Source of the DNA: Paraspadella gotoi
Lineage: Eukaryota > Chaetognatha
Reading direction: 5' to 3'
Length of the DNA stretch: 64,000 bases
Assembly (NCBI GenBank): GCA_051294375.1
Contig: JBJCIZ010000239.1
Coordinates: 3,948,402 to 4,012,401 of the forward strand
Position numbers and translations under genes: made by a program. The notes under the pieces are model-generated. The model searched no databases. It saw nothing but the letters and a program-made list of their open reading frames with translations, and was not told where the DNA came from. Shown here piece after piece: positions 1-11,137 of this stretch (within the stretch, counting starts at the first letter, position 1; each line of letters starts with the position of its first letter).

Positions 1-1660
1 ATGTCTTTTTGATTGGCGCGACCCTTCCAGAGTCTTCTTCGTGAAGCAAGTTTGATAAATCGAGGCATCTTTATCCCGTGTCGTCGCCCGGAGCCCTCGT
101 TGATTTACGGCGTCGGTCGAGCGTCGTCTAAAACATTTCCCATAAATTGAGCATGAAATAATCTACATTGAAATCCTCTCGCGAAAATTCTCTCGTCGTC
201 ATTCGTTCCGACCGAGTTCTTTCCCAACCAGATGACAGAGGAAAGATTCGATAAACAAACTCGGCCCTTCCTCTCCACCAGGAGGATTCGACGGGACAAT
301 TCGAGCTTACCGCGCGATGACACTCCTCGTCACTCATGGATTTGGCAAATAAAGTGCCAAAAAGGTCGCGTCGAGGGTCTCGGGGTTCGAAATCCAGTCT
401 TCCTACTCATGAGGGTAATTCACGTAAGCGCCAGTAAGAGAGAATTGAAGTCCGGCCAAGACGGAGTCACGAAACCTCGCCGCCCGACTCGTTGCGTAAG
501 AGTCTTAAATCTCCACGGAAGTCCGGCAGCGATCCGAGTCGGGGACTCCGCTCTTCAAGCCGGAGCACGCGGCAGAGCCGCCAGCGTGCGCCAGGCATCA
601 CCCGGAGGCCCTGAAGCGTCCCGTGCAGCTTGCCAGCCGTGAAGGCGGCAGCCGGCGAAGCAGCTCGTCCAGATGGGCGGCGCTCCATTCGATGGGGACT
701 GATTATCGACGCCTATCGATCGTGGGCCTCGCGACGGCGTCCATTTCAGCAGAGGGGGGTCGCCGGTTAAAGAAGCGAAGGAAGCAGGTGGCAACTCGCG
801 GCGGTCCGCAACCGGAACGCTCGTCTCCATAGCAACGCGAGATGCAGCATCATACTTCTCGAAGGAGATATTCCTATTAACTTTTCGCTCGAGAGAACTT
901 CCCACGTAAGAGGGCGCCAGTTTGATCGTCCGAATTGCGTCGCCATCTAATCGAGGTTTTCGCCGCTCAATTCGTCCCATGGAGTCGAATCACACCACGC
1001 CATCATACTTGAGTTTGCCGTCACCGATGGAGTGAAAGGAAAGTGACAGAATTAGGCAAAGCCGACGATGGGTTGCTATTCCGCCGTCACGCGTCGCTGC
1101 AATGCTGTCGAGACGGAGCTTTGAACAGCTTCATCCCTCCACAACCAATGAGCGGAACCCGAGGTCTCGTTGAACAGTTTCGAAAATCATCCTCGCATCG
1201 ACGACTCAGGTCGTCTGTGTCCAGAAGGCCTCCCAAGTCTAAGGAAAATACGTTTCCATCTCTCGAAATACAACAAAAACGCTGTCGAGGCCGTTCGCCG
1301 CGCCGACGCTCGCGGGATCGCGCATCCGCAAGCATCCGGCCGCCCGCAGGCGACGCGGCACAGCGCTGCCGTCTCACGCAGCATACCTGCAAGGCGCCCC
1401 GGGAGGGGCCCGGGGGCGCCCGGGCTCTCGACGAAAAATGCGACGGCAGGAGATCAGGAGCCGGGCGAGATGCTGCCGTGACTGCGTGGAAGGCTTCCAT
1501 CGCCTCCAGAGGTCGTGTGAGTCGGTCACGTGGACGACCGAGAGGAACGCGTTGGACTTTGAAGATCGAAACTTCGTTGTCGAACGGATGAGATCGAGGA
1601 GGAAGAAGAGAAGAGGAGAAAGACAAGAGTGCAACGTACGCTTGAAGATAGGAGTTTATG
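1..1660. other. GC-rich island without a recognised gene
   Basis: This stretch is much richer in G and C than the DNA that follows 1660. It contains open frames of 60 to 190 codons on both strands (for example 232-642 and 1043-1591 on plus, 555-980 and 1087-1668 on minus). The translations are Arg/Ser-rich, overlap each other and show no domain I know. The composition resembles the retroelement-like segment at 31.6-35.06 kb, so a degraded transposable element is one possibility. An exon of the neighbouring minus-strand gene cannot be excluded, but I find no convincing one. Confidence 0.35.
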
Positions 1661-2069
1661 AGCTCCATTGTAATTTATTTATTTTATTTATTTTATTTAT
1701 TTGTTTATATTAATTTAGTTGTTCTACTAATTTTTTATTTTTTCATTTTTTATTTCGTCTCTTCTGTTTTAGTATCGTCGGTCTCATTTATATTTTCTTC
1801 ATGACTATTAACTATTAACACTTTACAACTGTAATTATATACAGTGTAATACAGTAATATATACAGTGTATAGTAATACAGTAAAGTAAACAAAACTTTA
1901 ACAACGTTGAACGACAATAGGTAATATGTATTTATAACATTTAACACCAATTATCTTATGGAACAAAACAAGATTTCGAAGTCCTATACTAAAGCATTTT
2001 GCCTGTGAAGCCAGTAAGGGAATAAACAGTTCAATCAATGTAAGCTTGTAGATAAAAGAAGAAAGATTA

Positions 2070-2154
<85 letters not shown>

Positions 2155-2749
2155 AGGAGAGAGAATATCGCAGTCGTCACTTTTTTTCTTTAAACCTTGG
2201 CTTTTTCTGTTAAATGATATTGACTGTTAAATTCCTGACCTTAAGACTGAGACCTGTTTTTGAGACAATAGAGTCTAGGTCCGGTTTCATAGAGTTTTCC
2301 TCGGGATTTTGTCTCTGACTGTTTCCCCTCTGTTGCTTTTAAAGCAATAACTCTCTTCGGGTCGTATTCTTATCTGAAACAGCAACAACTAAATTATTTT
2401 TTTATTTGCTTTTATTTAAAACGAATGTTGAAAAAAGCCTCTCTCTGTGCCATAAGATGTTTTTCTTTTCATTCCCTTTTTCTTTTTTTTTCATTTCGTC
2501 TGCTATCTTGTCACTTTCGATTTAATCGCGACGTAGGCAAAAAAATTGACGGTTTATTAATCGATATTTTAATTATATTTCCCAAAGCAGTTATTTAAGC
2601 ACACCCTTCTAAGTAGGGTCTTGTAAAAATTACTAGCGATTTTATATTAAGCGCGAAAGTGCTAAATGGGCAAAATACGTCTTGACATTTCAATGTGCAG
2701 CGAAAGCAGTCATTAATTTTACCTGCCCTGAAGGCGCCCAGACTTAGCA
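1661..2749. other. AT-rich non-coding stretch
   Basis: No gene is seen. The composition drops abruptly to AT-rich at about 1661, starting with a short (TTTAT)n run. A (GA)n microsatellite interrupted by a few other bases occupies about 2069-2163. Confidence 0.6.
2069..2163. repeat. (GA)n microsatellite
   Basis: About 95 bases of almost pure GA dinucleotide with rare interruptions. It is the first of more than twenty GA/CT arrays in the window. Confidence 0.9.
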
Positions 2750-4640
2750 GGCAATGATAAAAACGAATGACGTCGATCAACAACAACAATATCGAATTGG
2801 ATCCCCCTCATCTACTTATCCCCCCACCGATCAGTTTCGTCTGCCACCACTTGCAGACCAACGGTGTCCCAAATCGACATTCATCAGACGTTTCTCTCTA
2901 CCGTCGCGCCCGGCCGGCAAGAAACTAGCGAGACTGCAGCGGCCACGTGTCAGAGCGCGGCAAGCAACCGCCCGACAGGAGCGCAGCAGCTTGACGAAAT
3001 TGAGACGATTAGCGACAAGACGGGGCAAAGTCTCTTTCTCGTCGCCCACTGTTTGAGACAGGTCCTGTTGGAACACGTGGATAAGCAGGTCGTGACGTCA
3101 GATGGAGATCGGCGACCGCCCCCGTAGCTGAACGAGTGGCGGCTGCCGAAATGCTAACCCGCTGCTGACTCCGCGCTTCTATCGGCGACCGCCCTCTTTG
3201 ACAAACGACCGCAGACGTCATCTTTCGTGAGACTCGCCACTGTTCGTCGTCGCCGCTTTGATCGTTGGGGCTCAGCTTCTCCGCGGCTCCGCTCATGCCG
3301 ACGTCGGCTCCTAGTCCCCTGTTTGCTCGGCTCTTCAAATAGCGGGCGCCGGCGGCTCAGATCTACCGAGGCGGAAACTCGCCAGCTAGGAGCTCCGCGA
3401 GGTCGAATCGAATTCGGTTCGTAGTATAAAGCCTCTCGCTTTCTATTCCCTTCACTTCTTGCTCTCTCTCAAATCCTATACGCTTCTCTTGAATTCCTCC
3501 TCTGACCAAAGCTGGTCGTGCTCGTTCCTTTCGCTGGAGATAGACGTCTCGAAGGTAAAAAGACACAGAGGATGACGCACGCTGCCAACGACCCATCAAA
3601 CGCCAGAGGTGAATCCTTCGTTACCACGCGACGAGAAAAATACGAACGGAGAAAAACGAAAACTCGGATTTCATAATCCGATCTTGCTGGTCACGTCGAC
3701 ATCGCTCACTTTCCACATGCCCGACGTCACTCTCCTTCAAAAAACTTCCACGACTTTCGACAACTACCGTACAAATGCGCGAAGTTCTTACGGCAAATAT
3801 TCCTGCGTCCCAGCCGCAATAGGGTCGACGAACGGGTTCCCGTTGGTCGCAAGGGGTCGTAGCCCTATTTGGGATTAAAGCCCGTCCACAGAAAGATCGG
3901 CCATTTGCCAGGAGAATAAGGATAATCAAGAAAAGGCGTAAGCGTCTCGGAATTCCTCGTCAGAGAATATCGCAAAGATTTGATTCGAAAGCTTTCCCCC
4001 AGGCCAAATGTCGCCAGGAAACGCGATACCACTTTTTTCTCCACGGAGACATGACAAGCGGGACGACGAGTCCAAGAAAATTTAGGCCGTTTTCGTAGAG
4101 CTCGGAGACACATAGGAAATGAGGGACGGAAAGCGTAAATTATTAACAAAGGCGCCAACAAAGAAAAAGATGCCGAAATAAGACCAAGAAACAGATTGAG
4201 CAACTGACACAAGGCCAGAGGAAACTGCTGGCGCGTGTCTGGCTACAGCAATAACGCCGGCTTCGGCTCGCCCGAAAGGACGACGAAACCGGACGTGATA
4301 CGAGAGTCGCGCCCTCTGGGCCACAGCGCTACCATCGCTCCGATTGAAAACGCGGAAGGCAACCAAGGCGATCAGGCGCTCGGCGGACCGTCCCATGATT
4401 CTTCTCTCTCGCGTCTCGCTACGATGTCGCCCGAGGAGAGAGAACGAGGCGACGATAAAGAGATAAATGAGATCGAGACGGTTGAAGAAAGAAGACGAAC
4501 GAATGGTTTGGGACGCCAGAGATCGATCGTTGAAGAGAACGAAAAGATGAAATGTCGAAGATCGAACGAGCGAATGAGAGAGTCTGATTTGAAGCGATGT
4601 CGTTTGGAGAAGTCGATTTCGGCATTGGATTAGGGGCCGA
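2750..4640. other. second GC-rich island without a recognised gene
   Basis: A GC-rich block between AT-rich flanks. The longest plus-strand frame (4235-4633, 132 codons) encodes a charged Glu/Arg-rich product starting MSGYSNNAGF. Minus-strand frames at 3865-4212 and 4082-4396 overlap it. No catalytic motif, signal peptide or splice-supported exon chain was recognised. Mixed-strand open frames in a GC island usually reflect composition or a decayed element. I cannot assign a function. Confidence 0.3.
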
Positions 4641-6138
4641 CCGTGATGCCCCGGCGCTTCGTCGAAGTTGATTACGTGAACCGACGAAGAACATCCCGCG
4701 GCTTCAAAAATTTTAATGAATTAATCGAATAATGGATTTAAACTGAAGTTTGCAAACGCGGGAAAACAATTTTTCCTCATTTTTTTTTAAATTAAACATA
4801 CGAGTAATCTACGGTTTTTTTGTCAGTACGATAGATACCGTATAATACTTAGAATATGATTGTTATTGAATTTTCAAATATATATATTTTTTTGGGGGGA
4901 AACCGATATAGAGAAATTCGTATAAGTATAAGTAAATCCTAATTAAATCAGACTTCCTTGCAAATTCTAGAAAATAAAAGATATACATAAACAGTTGTTC
5001 GCAAGTCAATCTCGCTTAAAACTTTTTCTGAGTTGTAAAACAGGTTTTTCTGCAATGGCAGTTTTTCGATCGTAGATTAAACTCAGCTGACAATTTCTGT
5101 CATTCTCATTTCGAAATAGTAACCTATGTTTATTAGTCGGATCTGCTTATAATTATAAAGCAAGAGTCCTGACACTCTAAGTAAAACATTCACTTGGTCA
5201 GGTCCGTCTCGGTCCGACCCTCATATACCCCCTCAATCTTGGTCAGGCATTAACCGTAAATCATGTATCAGAACATTCGAAATTATGATAAATTATAGTG
5301 GCACAGATCAGAGAGAGCGAAGAAAGAGATGTCCTTCCGACCTCCGTCTTCGTACCTCACGTCCATACTGTCTATCAATTCTGTCATGTCTGTCTCTCTC
5401 TGTCCGTTCGTCCATCCCGTCCATCCCAACCTAGCAAAGAGCGCGCAATTACTCGTGATTGGAATGGATGGGAATTGAATTAAAATTGTTGTGTTGGGTA
5501 GGGATAGACAGGTGAATTAAGAGCTGGATAAAAGTTTCGATGGGAATCGTCCTGAGTGGAAAAGAGGTTTAAATAGAAAAAAAAAATCTAATTTCACTAT
5601 TTGAACACCAATTAACTCTGAGGTGGATGGGGCGAGTAACCTGAAATTTTTATTAAGTGTGAGAAAAAGATTAAGCTGGAAATCAAGTTTCGAATGGAAA
5701 TCGTTTGAAGTGGAAATGAGTTTGCAAATGTAAAAAAACAAAAAACCTGTTTCACTAATTTATTATGCTAGTCTTTTTCTTTTTATATTAAAATGTAAAT
5801 GCATAGATGTATTAATTAAATAAAAATAATTAATCCAGTTACCTAATCAATTAGTCAATTAAATTAATCACTAATAATGTAATTCAGACAATCAATCAAA
5901 ACAAAATATAATTAATTAATATAACTTACGATAATGATCGTCGGGCCAATCCGACATTGTTTCGCTCAAACTTGTTAAGATACTGTGAAAAGGCAGTCTA
6001 CCATTCGTCTTAACATAAGCTCCAAATAAGTAGAATAAAAAAAAGTTTCAATAGCATTTTCCAGACTGACTTTTCTCCGTTGCACTTTCCCCAATGCCCC
6101 GCCGCCCCACAAACTCACGCGATCCAATCCGTATTCCT
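4641..6138. other. AT-rich non-coding stretch
   Basis: No coding signal is seen. It contains the imperfect direct repeat pair listed at 5520-5760. Confidence 0.55.
5520..5760 (+). repeat. two imperfect direct repeats of about 90 bases
   Basis: The segments at about 5522-5608 and 5671-5756 align. Both contain AGCTGGA, AAGTTTCGA, GGGAATCGT or GGAAATCGT, GTGGAAA, an A-run and TTTCACTA in the same order. They differ by substitutions and small indels. Their function is unknown. Confidence 0.6.
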
Positions 6139-6139
6139 C

Positions 6140-6171
<32 letters not shown>

Positions 6172-6330
6172 CGAAATCGGACAACTTGACCGGAAAAACC
6201 CGGCCCGCTAAATTCCCAGGCTCGACCTCGAAATCGGCGCGATGTACAGGATTCGAACCGGCCGACTAATGTACCCAGTCGACGAGAAAGTCTGGACTCT
6301 GTCCATACCAGCGAAGACGGAAGTTCGACG
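6140..6330 (-). mobile_element. tRNA-like SINE fragment
   Basis: On the minus strand a Pol III B-box-like sequence, GGTTCGAATCC, lies at 6249-6259. Downstream of it on the same strand is an unstructured region that ends in a homopolymer (29 A on the plus strand at 6140-6168). An upstream GGTATGG-type segment could be a degraded A box. A tRNA head, a body and a terminal homopolymer are typical of a SINE. A functional tRNA is unlikely because the T stem does not pair well. Confidence 0.5.
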
Positions 6331-6769
6331 GTTGGAGAAGGAAAACAAGGAAGGGGGGAAGTGGGGGGTGAGGGGGCGGTGAGGGGGCAAAAGGTCGCGC
6401 AGGGGGGAGAAGAGAGAAAAAGTTGTTTTATGATCTCTGGTCCGGAAAAGCTTTGTTTTTTTTTCTCATATAACGACTGGGAGGGATTCGATGTCACGGT
6501 CGGGGGGTGAAAACAGAGAATTTTCGTTGGTTGTTGTTTATAAAATAAAAAAAAGTTTATTTAGTCTTTTCTTGTCATTACTAATTTTTTAACGATGAAA
6601 CAAAACTTATTAGATTTTACTTTATTTATGAGCACATAACCCGACAAAACTTTTTTTTTTTAGAATTATTAATAGAATAATTGATGCGGTGATAAGAAGA
6701 CCAATATGTATATATCTAGAATCTATCTTAGAAATCCGTTCAGAGATTAAAATTAACGGTTGTTAATTC

Positions 6770-6850
6770 GCGTCGTCGTCCGTCGTCGTCCGTCCGTCCG
6801 TCCGTATCGTCCGTGCCGGTCCGTATCCGTCCGTCGTCGTGCGGTCGTCT
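6770..6850 (+). repeat. (CGTC)n/(CCGT)n low-complexity array
   Basis: Degenerate repeats of CGTCGTC and CGTC/CCGT. The tract resembles the tetranucleotide inside the MITE terminal repeats seen elsewhere in the window. Confidence 0.6.
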
Positions 6851-7539
6851 TCGCCTTTTTCTTTGGTTTGTTGGTTTTGAAGAAAACAAAACGAAATTTC
6901 CTGAACCAGGAAAAACGACGTCGAAAAGGTTGGAAAAAATAGGGGACGTGGAGGTAAGTTGGGTGGGTGAGGAGCGATGGGTAAGGTCAACCGGTGTTTA
7001 AGCGGTAGAGAGAGGGGTTGGAACAAAGGAGACTAAGTCCGGAGGGAGCGATATAAGCGTGGAATGACATGGCAAGGGAGTCGCCTTGACCAAGGATGTT
7101 GAAGGCGGAACCATAAAACGTCGTTCCAGGACTGAAAAGGATGTAAAGATCAGCTCGAAGTCGAAACAATAGAGAAAGATTATGAAAAAAAAAAGGAGAT
7201 AATATAAAATCGGGAAAAATAAAATCATTTCGCCAATTCAACACAAATACCCGTGGCCCATTTGCAAAAACCCTTCTTCACTATACTCGTTTTTCCTGCC
7301 GCACTCTGTCTGCACTATCCTTATAAAACACCAGACCAACTGACTCGACGGTCATTGCACGCACCACGATCACCATTCTAAAAATGTAAACCCTTCTATG
7401 AACACACCCCCCTCCCCCAACGACCAGGACCATTTATTCTCTATCAAGGTTCCTTAGCCCAACGACGAGTCGTCCCAAAAAAGTCTCTTAGGACGCGAGA
7501 AAGGCTCAAAGACGCACAAAACGCCTCCCGCGGAGAAGG

Positions 7540-9510
7540 AAGAGAAGTCATGCCGAAGACGCGGGCGGAGGAGGAAAGGAAAGAGAGAAAGGAAGAGGTA
7601 AAAGGAGAAAAAGGAAAAAGAAATGATTTGACTTAAGGGGGGTAGGGAGGATGTTTAAGAGTTTTGGGAGGAAGAAAATATAAGGAAAGAAAGAAACATT
7701 GGGGAGGAATAAACAGAACAATTTAAAAGAATACGATTTGAATGAATGGATTTTAATACGTCACTAAAGAAAATATAAAGGATTGATATATAAATTTCTG
7801 AAAGAAGAAATCACCGAGCAACGAAAGACAAGTCTGAAAACTGAAAGACATAAAACAAAGAGAGACATATACTAAAAGAGAGAAAGACTCAAAAAGAAAA
7901 AAAGAGAGAGAAAAAAAAAGAGATTATGTGACGAGCAGCATAGACGCGTGAAACGAAAACCGAAGAAGAGAAAAGATGACTTAAAAACTGAAGTAGAGAA
8001 AAGAAGCAGAGAAAAATGAGAGAGGAGATGGATTAAAAAAAAATAAAAAAAGAATAAGAAAAAGAAGAGAAACGAAATAGACGACAGAATAGTAAGCCAA
8101 ATGGAAAGGAAAACTAAAAAAGAAAAAATAAAGAAGAGAAAAAGAGAGATAAAGAGAACAGATAAAGATGAACAGATGAAAAACAGAAAGAAAAAATAAA
8201 ATAGAGAAACTAAAAGAGCACGAACTAGTAAATACTAAAACACACAGAAGCAGGAGAATGAAGAGACGAAGAAAAGAAGTAAAAGAAAAATAACTAAAAA
8301 AAAAAGAGATAAGAAAAGAAACTACTGAAAAAACAGAAGACAGAAATTAAGAGAAAAAAAAGGAACAGAAGAAAAAGAAAGAAATAATACAAAAAAAAAA
8401 AGAGAAGAACAAAAAGAAAAATCAGAGAAAATCGACACGAAGAGAGAACCAAAAAGATACGAAGGAGATCAAAAAAGAAAAAGAAGAGAAAGGAAGTAGT
8501 AGAAAAAAATAAAAAAGACAAAAGAAAAAAAAAGACTAGGAAAAAGATAAGAACAACCAAGAAGGAGAAAAACGAAAGAACAAATAAAAGACGAAGAAGA
8601 AAAAAATACGAGAAAGAAAGAGAGGAATTAAAAAACAGAAAAGAGAGAAGAAGAAACAAGAACAAAGAAAAATGATCAGAAAGAAAGAGATAAGATACGA
8701 AAGAAAGAATAGAAGAAAGAAGAAGCCTGAAGGATTAGAGAAAAATGAACAAAGGATCATAAGAAAATTGAAAAGACAAAAAAAGAGAAAGAAATGAAAA
8801 GAACTGAGAAGAAACAGAGAGGAAAAAACTATCTGAAAAAGATTCAAGATAGAACAAGAAAAGGAGATAAAACAAGAAGAAAGAATAAAGAACGAAAGAA
8901 AAAATGAAAAAAAAAGAAAAAGAAAAACCAAAAGAAAGATAAACAAAAGAAGAAAGGATAGAGAAAAGAGAGAGAAAAAGAAAGAAGAGATTAGAAAGAA
9001 GTTAAGACAAGAAAAAAAAACGAAAAGAAATCGAAAATAAAAGAAAGAACAATAATAAAAAATGAAAAAAGAGGAGACGAAAAGAAATAATAAGAGATCG
9101 TGAAAAAATTCTGAAAAACATTGCAATAAAAAAAAAACGAAAGAGAAAGAGAGAGATAATAAGAGAAAAAACTGAGATGAAGAGAGAGAAAGAGAGATAA
9201 GAAGAAAAATAGAGAGAAGAAAAAAATAAGACAAGAAAAAAGAAAGATACTAAAGTGAAGAACTATGAAAAGATAGGGAGAGCAGAGAACTATAGGATCA
9301 CTAAGGCGATAACGAGAAGAACAAAGAAATCTGAAGAAGAGATAAAAATGAGAAAAAAAAGAAAAACTAAGAAAAAAGAAGAAAAAAAGAGAGAGCAGAA
9401 GAAAAAGAAATAGATAAGAGAAACAAAAAGGGCAATAAACAACAAATCTAAACAAAAACGAAGAAGAGAAAGAGAAAAAATGAGAGAAAGCGACATCGAA
9501 ACAGAAAGGC
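7540..9510. repeat. polypurine tract of about 2 kb
   Basis: The plus strand is almost only A and G for about 2 kb, a degenerate (GAAA)/(GAGA)/(GAAAAA) mixture with scattered C and T. Long minus-strand open frames here encode only runs of Phe, Leu and Ser and are composition artefacts. On the coding strand of the kekkon-like gene the tract is polypyrimidine. Confidence 0.85.
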
Positions 9511-9711
9511 ATGGGTCCACACGACTTGTTTATGGCACCGCGCGGCGAGACCGGTGGTGCATGCGGCTACACCTACGCAGTGGATTGCTGTTCATATCTA
9601 GCTCGATGGTCGTGCCTTACCACCTGCGGGCTCGAGCATCAGCAAGACTTTTACTTAGATGGCAGGTGGGTCCTCATCATGCCCGTGAGGAAAGAGGCTG
9701 ATGCGCCGTAA
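9511..9711 (+). other. Cys-rich open frame of 66 codons, unassigned
   Basis: A GC-balanced island between a polypurine and a polypyrimidine tract is open on the plus strand. It encodes a peptide with six Cys (including DCCSYLARWSC) followed by FYLDGRWVLIMPVRKE. No splice sites, signal peptide or family are evident. It could be an exon of an unknown gene, an unannotated repeat or chance. I do not recognise it. Confidence 0.2.
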
Positions 9712-9714
9712 CAT

Positions 9715-10180
9715 CGAAGCGATCTATTTCTCTCCTGTCTCTTCCTCTCTTTCTCCCTTTCTTTCCCTTCCTTCCTTCCTCATGACCCTCTCCCCACCCT
9801 CCCTCTCTCTCTACTCTCCCTCTACTTTCCTCTCCTCTTTGCCCCCTCCCTCCTTCTTCTCCCTCTCTCCCATCCTCCTCTTTTCTTTTCTCCCTCTACT
9901 ACCCTTATTCCCTTCTCCTCCCATCTCAGCGCCACATCACGCATTCCGATCGCAAGCACTGGACTCCTCCTCCTCTTCCCTCCTCTCCTTCCATCGATCA
10001 CCACCCGCTCTTCGTCTGCGTAGACGCGCCGCCTACCACCGGCGACGTCTCCGTAATCTCTCCACTTCTCCTCCTCTTCCTACCTCACCGACCTCCCCTC
10101 CTCGCGCTCGCATCACTTCCTCTCCTCTTCTTCCTGCATCCTCCTCCTGCTTCTCTCTTCTCCTCCTCCTCCTCTTCCTC
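9715..10180. repeat. polypyrimidine low-complexity tract next to a gap
   Basis: A CT-rich block, mainly CCTC, CTCC and CTTC on plus, runs up to the 25-N gap. The minus-strand translation after the gap reads Glu-, Arg- and Lys-rich and reaches a stop at 10085-10087. It could therefore be the continuation of the kekkon-like cytoplasmic exon. The frame cannot be carried across the Ns. Confidence 0.5.
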
Positions 10181-10205
10181 NNNNNNNNNNNNNNNNNNNN
10201 NNNNN
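10181..10205. other. assembly gap, 25 N
   Basis: A fixed-length 25-N gap. The same length recurs at 19587, 27417, 36192, 38507, 48286 and 59591, which suggests a placeholder of unknown true size. Confidence 0.95.
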
Positions 10206-10400
10206 CTTCGTCTCCTCTCTTCCTCTTCCTCCCCCAGCCCGCCGTCTATGTCCGGCGGCAGAGGATGTTTCTTCAATTCGCCGTTAGGGGCGCGACAACG
10301 TCGTTCCTCGTCGTCGTCGTCGTCGACATCGGGTCCCGGATATTTCCGGAAGACGACGCCGTCGGAACTGACGCGTTTGTGGGCGTGGTTCCGGTTAGAT
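10206..10400 (-). CDS. kek-like: kekkon-like gene: cytoplasmic-tail exon (3' end in gap)
   Basis: The acceptor is TTTTCAAATCAG at 10401-10412. The single first base A completes the split codon AG|A left by the transmembrane exon. The protein continues basic, SNRNHAHKR, which suits a stop-transfer sequence. It then runs through FRKYPGPDVDDDDDEERR and KKHPLPPDIDGG into a Glu/Arg-rich stretch that enters the 25-N gap. About 64 codons are visible. The Asp run is encoded by a GAC-type trinucleotide repeat, so its length may vary between individuals. No SH2- or PDZ-type motif is seen in this part. The Glu/Arg run beside the gap could instead be readthrough into a purine-rich intron. Confidence 0.7.
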
Positions 10401-11103
10401 CTGATTTGAAAAGAGTCGCGAAAAGGAATTCAGCAATCAATGTAGATCAATCAATCAATCAATCAATCTTCAGTTCATCATTTTGGGAATCGACGATCAA
10501 AAACTAATAATTAAAATAACTAACAAATTTCATACCATTCAGTTCAGTTATCAATCAATGGCCAATAATTGCCCAATCAATAACCAATCGATCAACCAAT
10601 CAATCGACAAATGAATCGCTCCATCAATCAATCGATCATTCATTCAATCACCCGATATTTCGTCCATTCAGTCACCCAAAAGATCATCCAATCAAACAAC
10701 CAACCAATCAATGATTCAATAGATCGGTTAATCAATCAAACGCGTAATCAATCGCCAACCAATCACCCCAACCAACAGACCAATCACGCTCTCAATCACA
10801 CCAATCAAATTCCCCCACCCCTTGCTAGCAATCTGGGTTAAAGATTAGGCTCAGGGACTAGGGTTAACTAAGTTTAAAACCATATTTAAATCAAATATTA
10901 AAGTTAAGAATTTAATGGGGGCGCTCTCGGAAAATAGAGCCCAGATCGGCTCTCACCTTCTCGCGCAGACGACGACGGAAGTCAGCAAGAAGACGATGAG
11001 ACAGGCGGCGCCACCGGCGACGACGCCGCCCACGAGAAGTCCGCCGTCGGGAGGAGGTGGGGAGGAGTCGGAGAGGGAGAGGAAGTCGGTGGAGGAAGAG
11101 GAG

Positions 11104-11137
<34 letters not shown>

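Noticed and set aside
3865-4212. 115-codon minus-strand frame with a hydrophobic start
   Set aside because: It overlaps other frames of equal length on both strands in a GC island. The hydrophobic start alone is not enough to call a gene.
8294-9512. Long minus-strand open frames of Phe, Leu and Ser, looking like multi-pass membrane proteins
   Set aside because: They are translations of a polypurine tract. Hydrophobicity comes from TTT/TTC/CTT/TCT codons only, with no loops or charged residues typical of membrane proteins.
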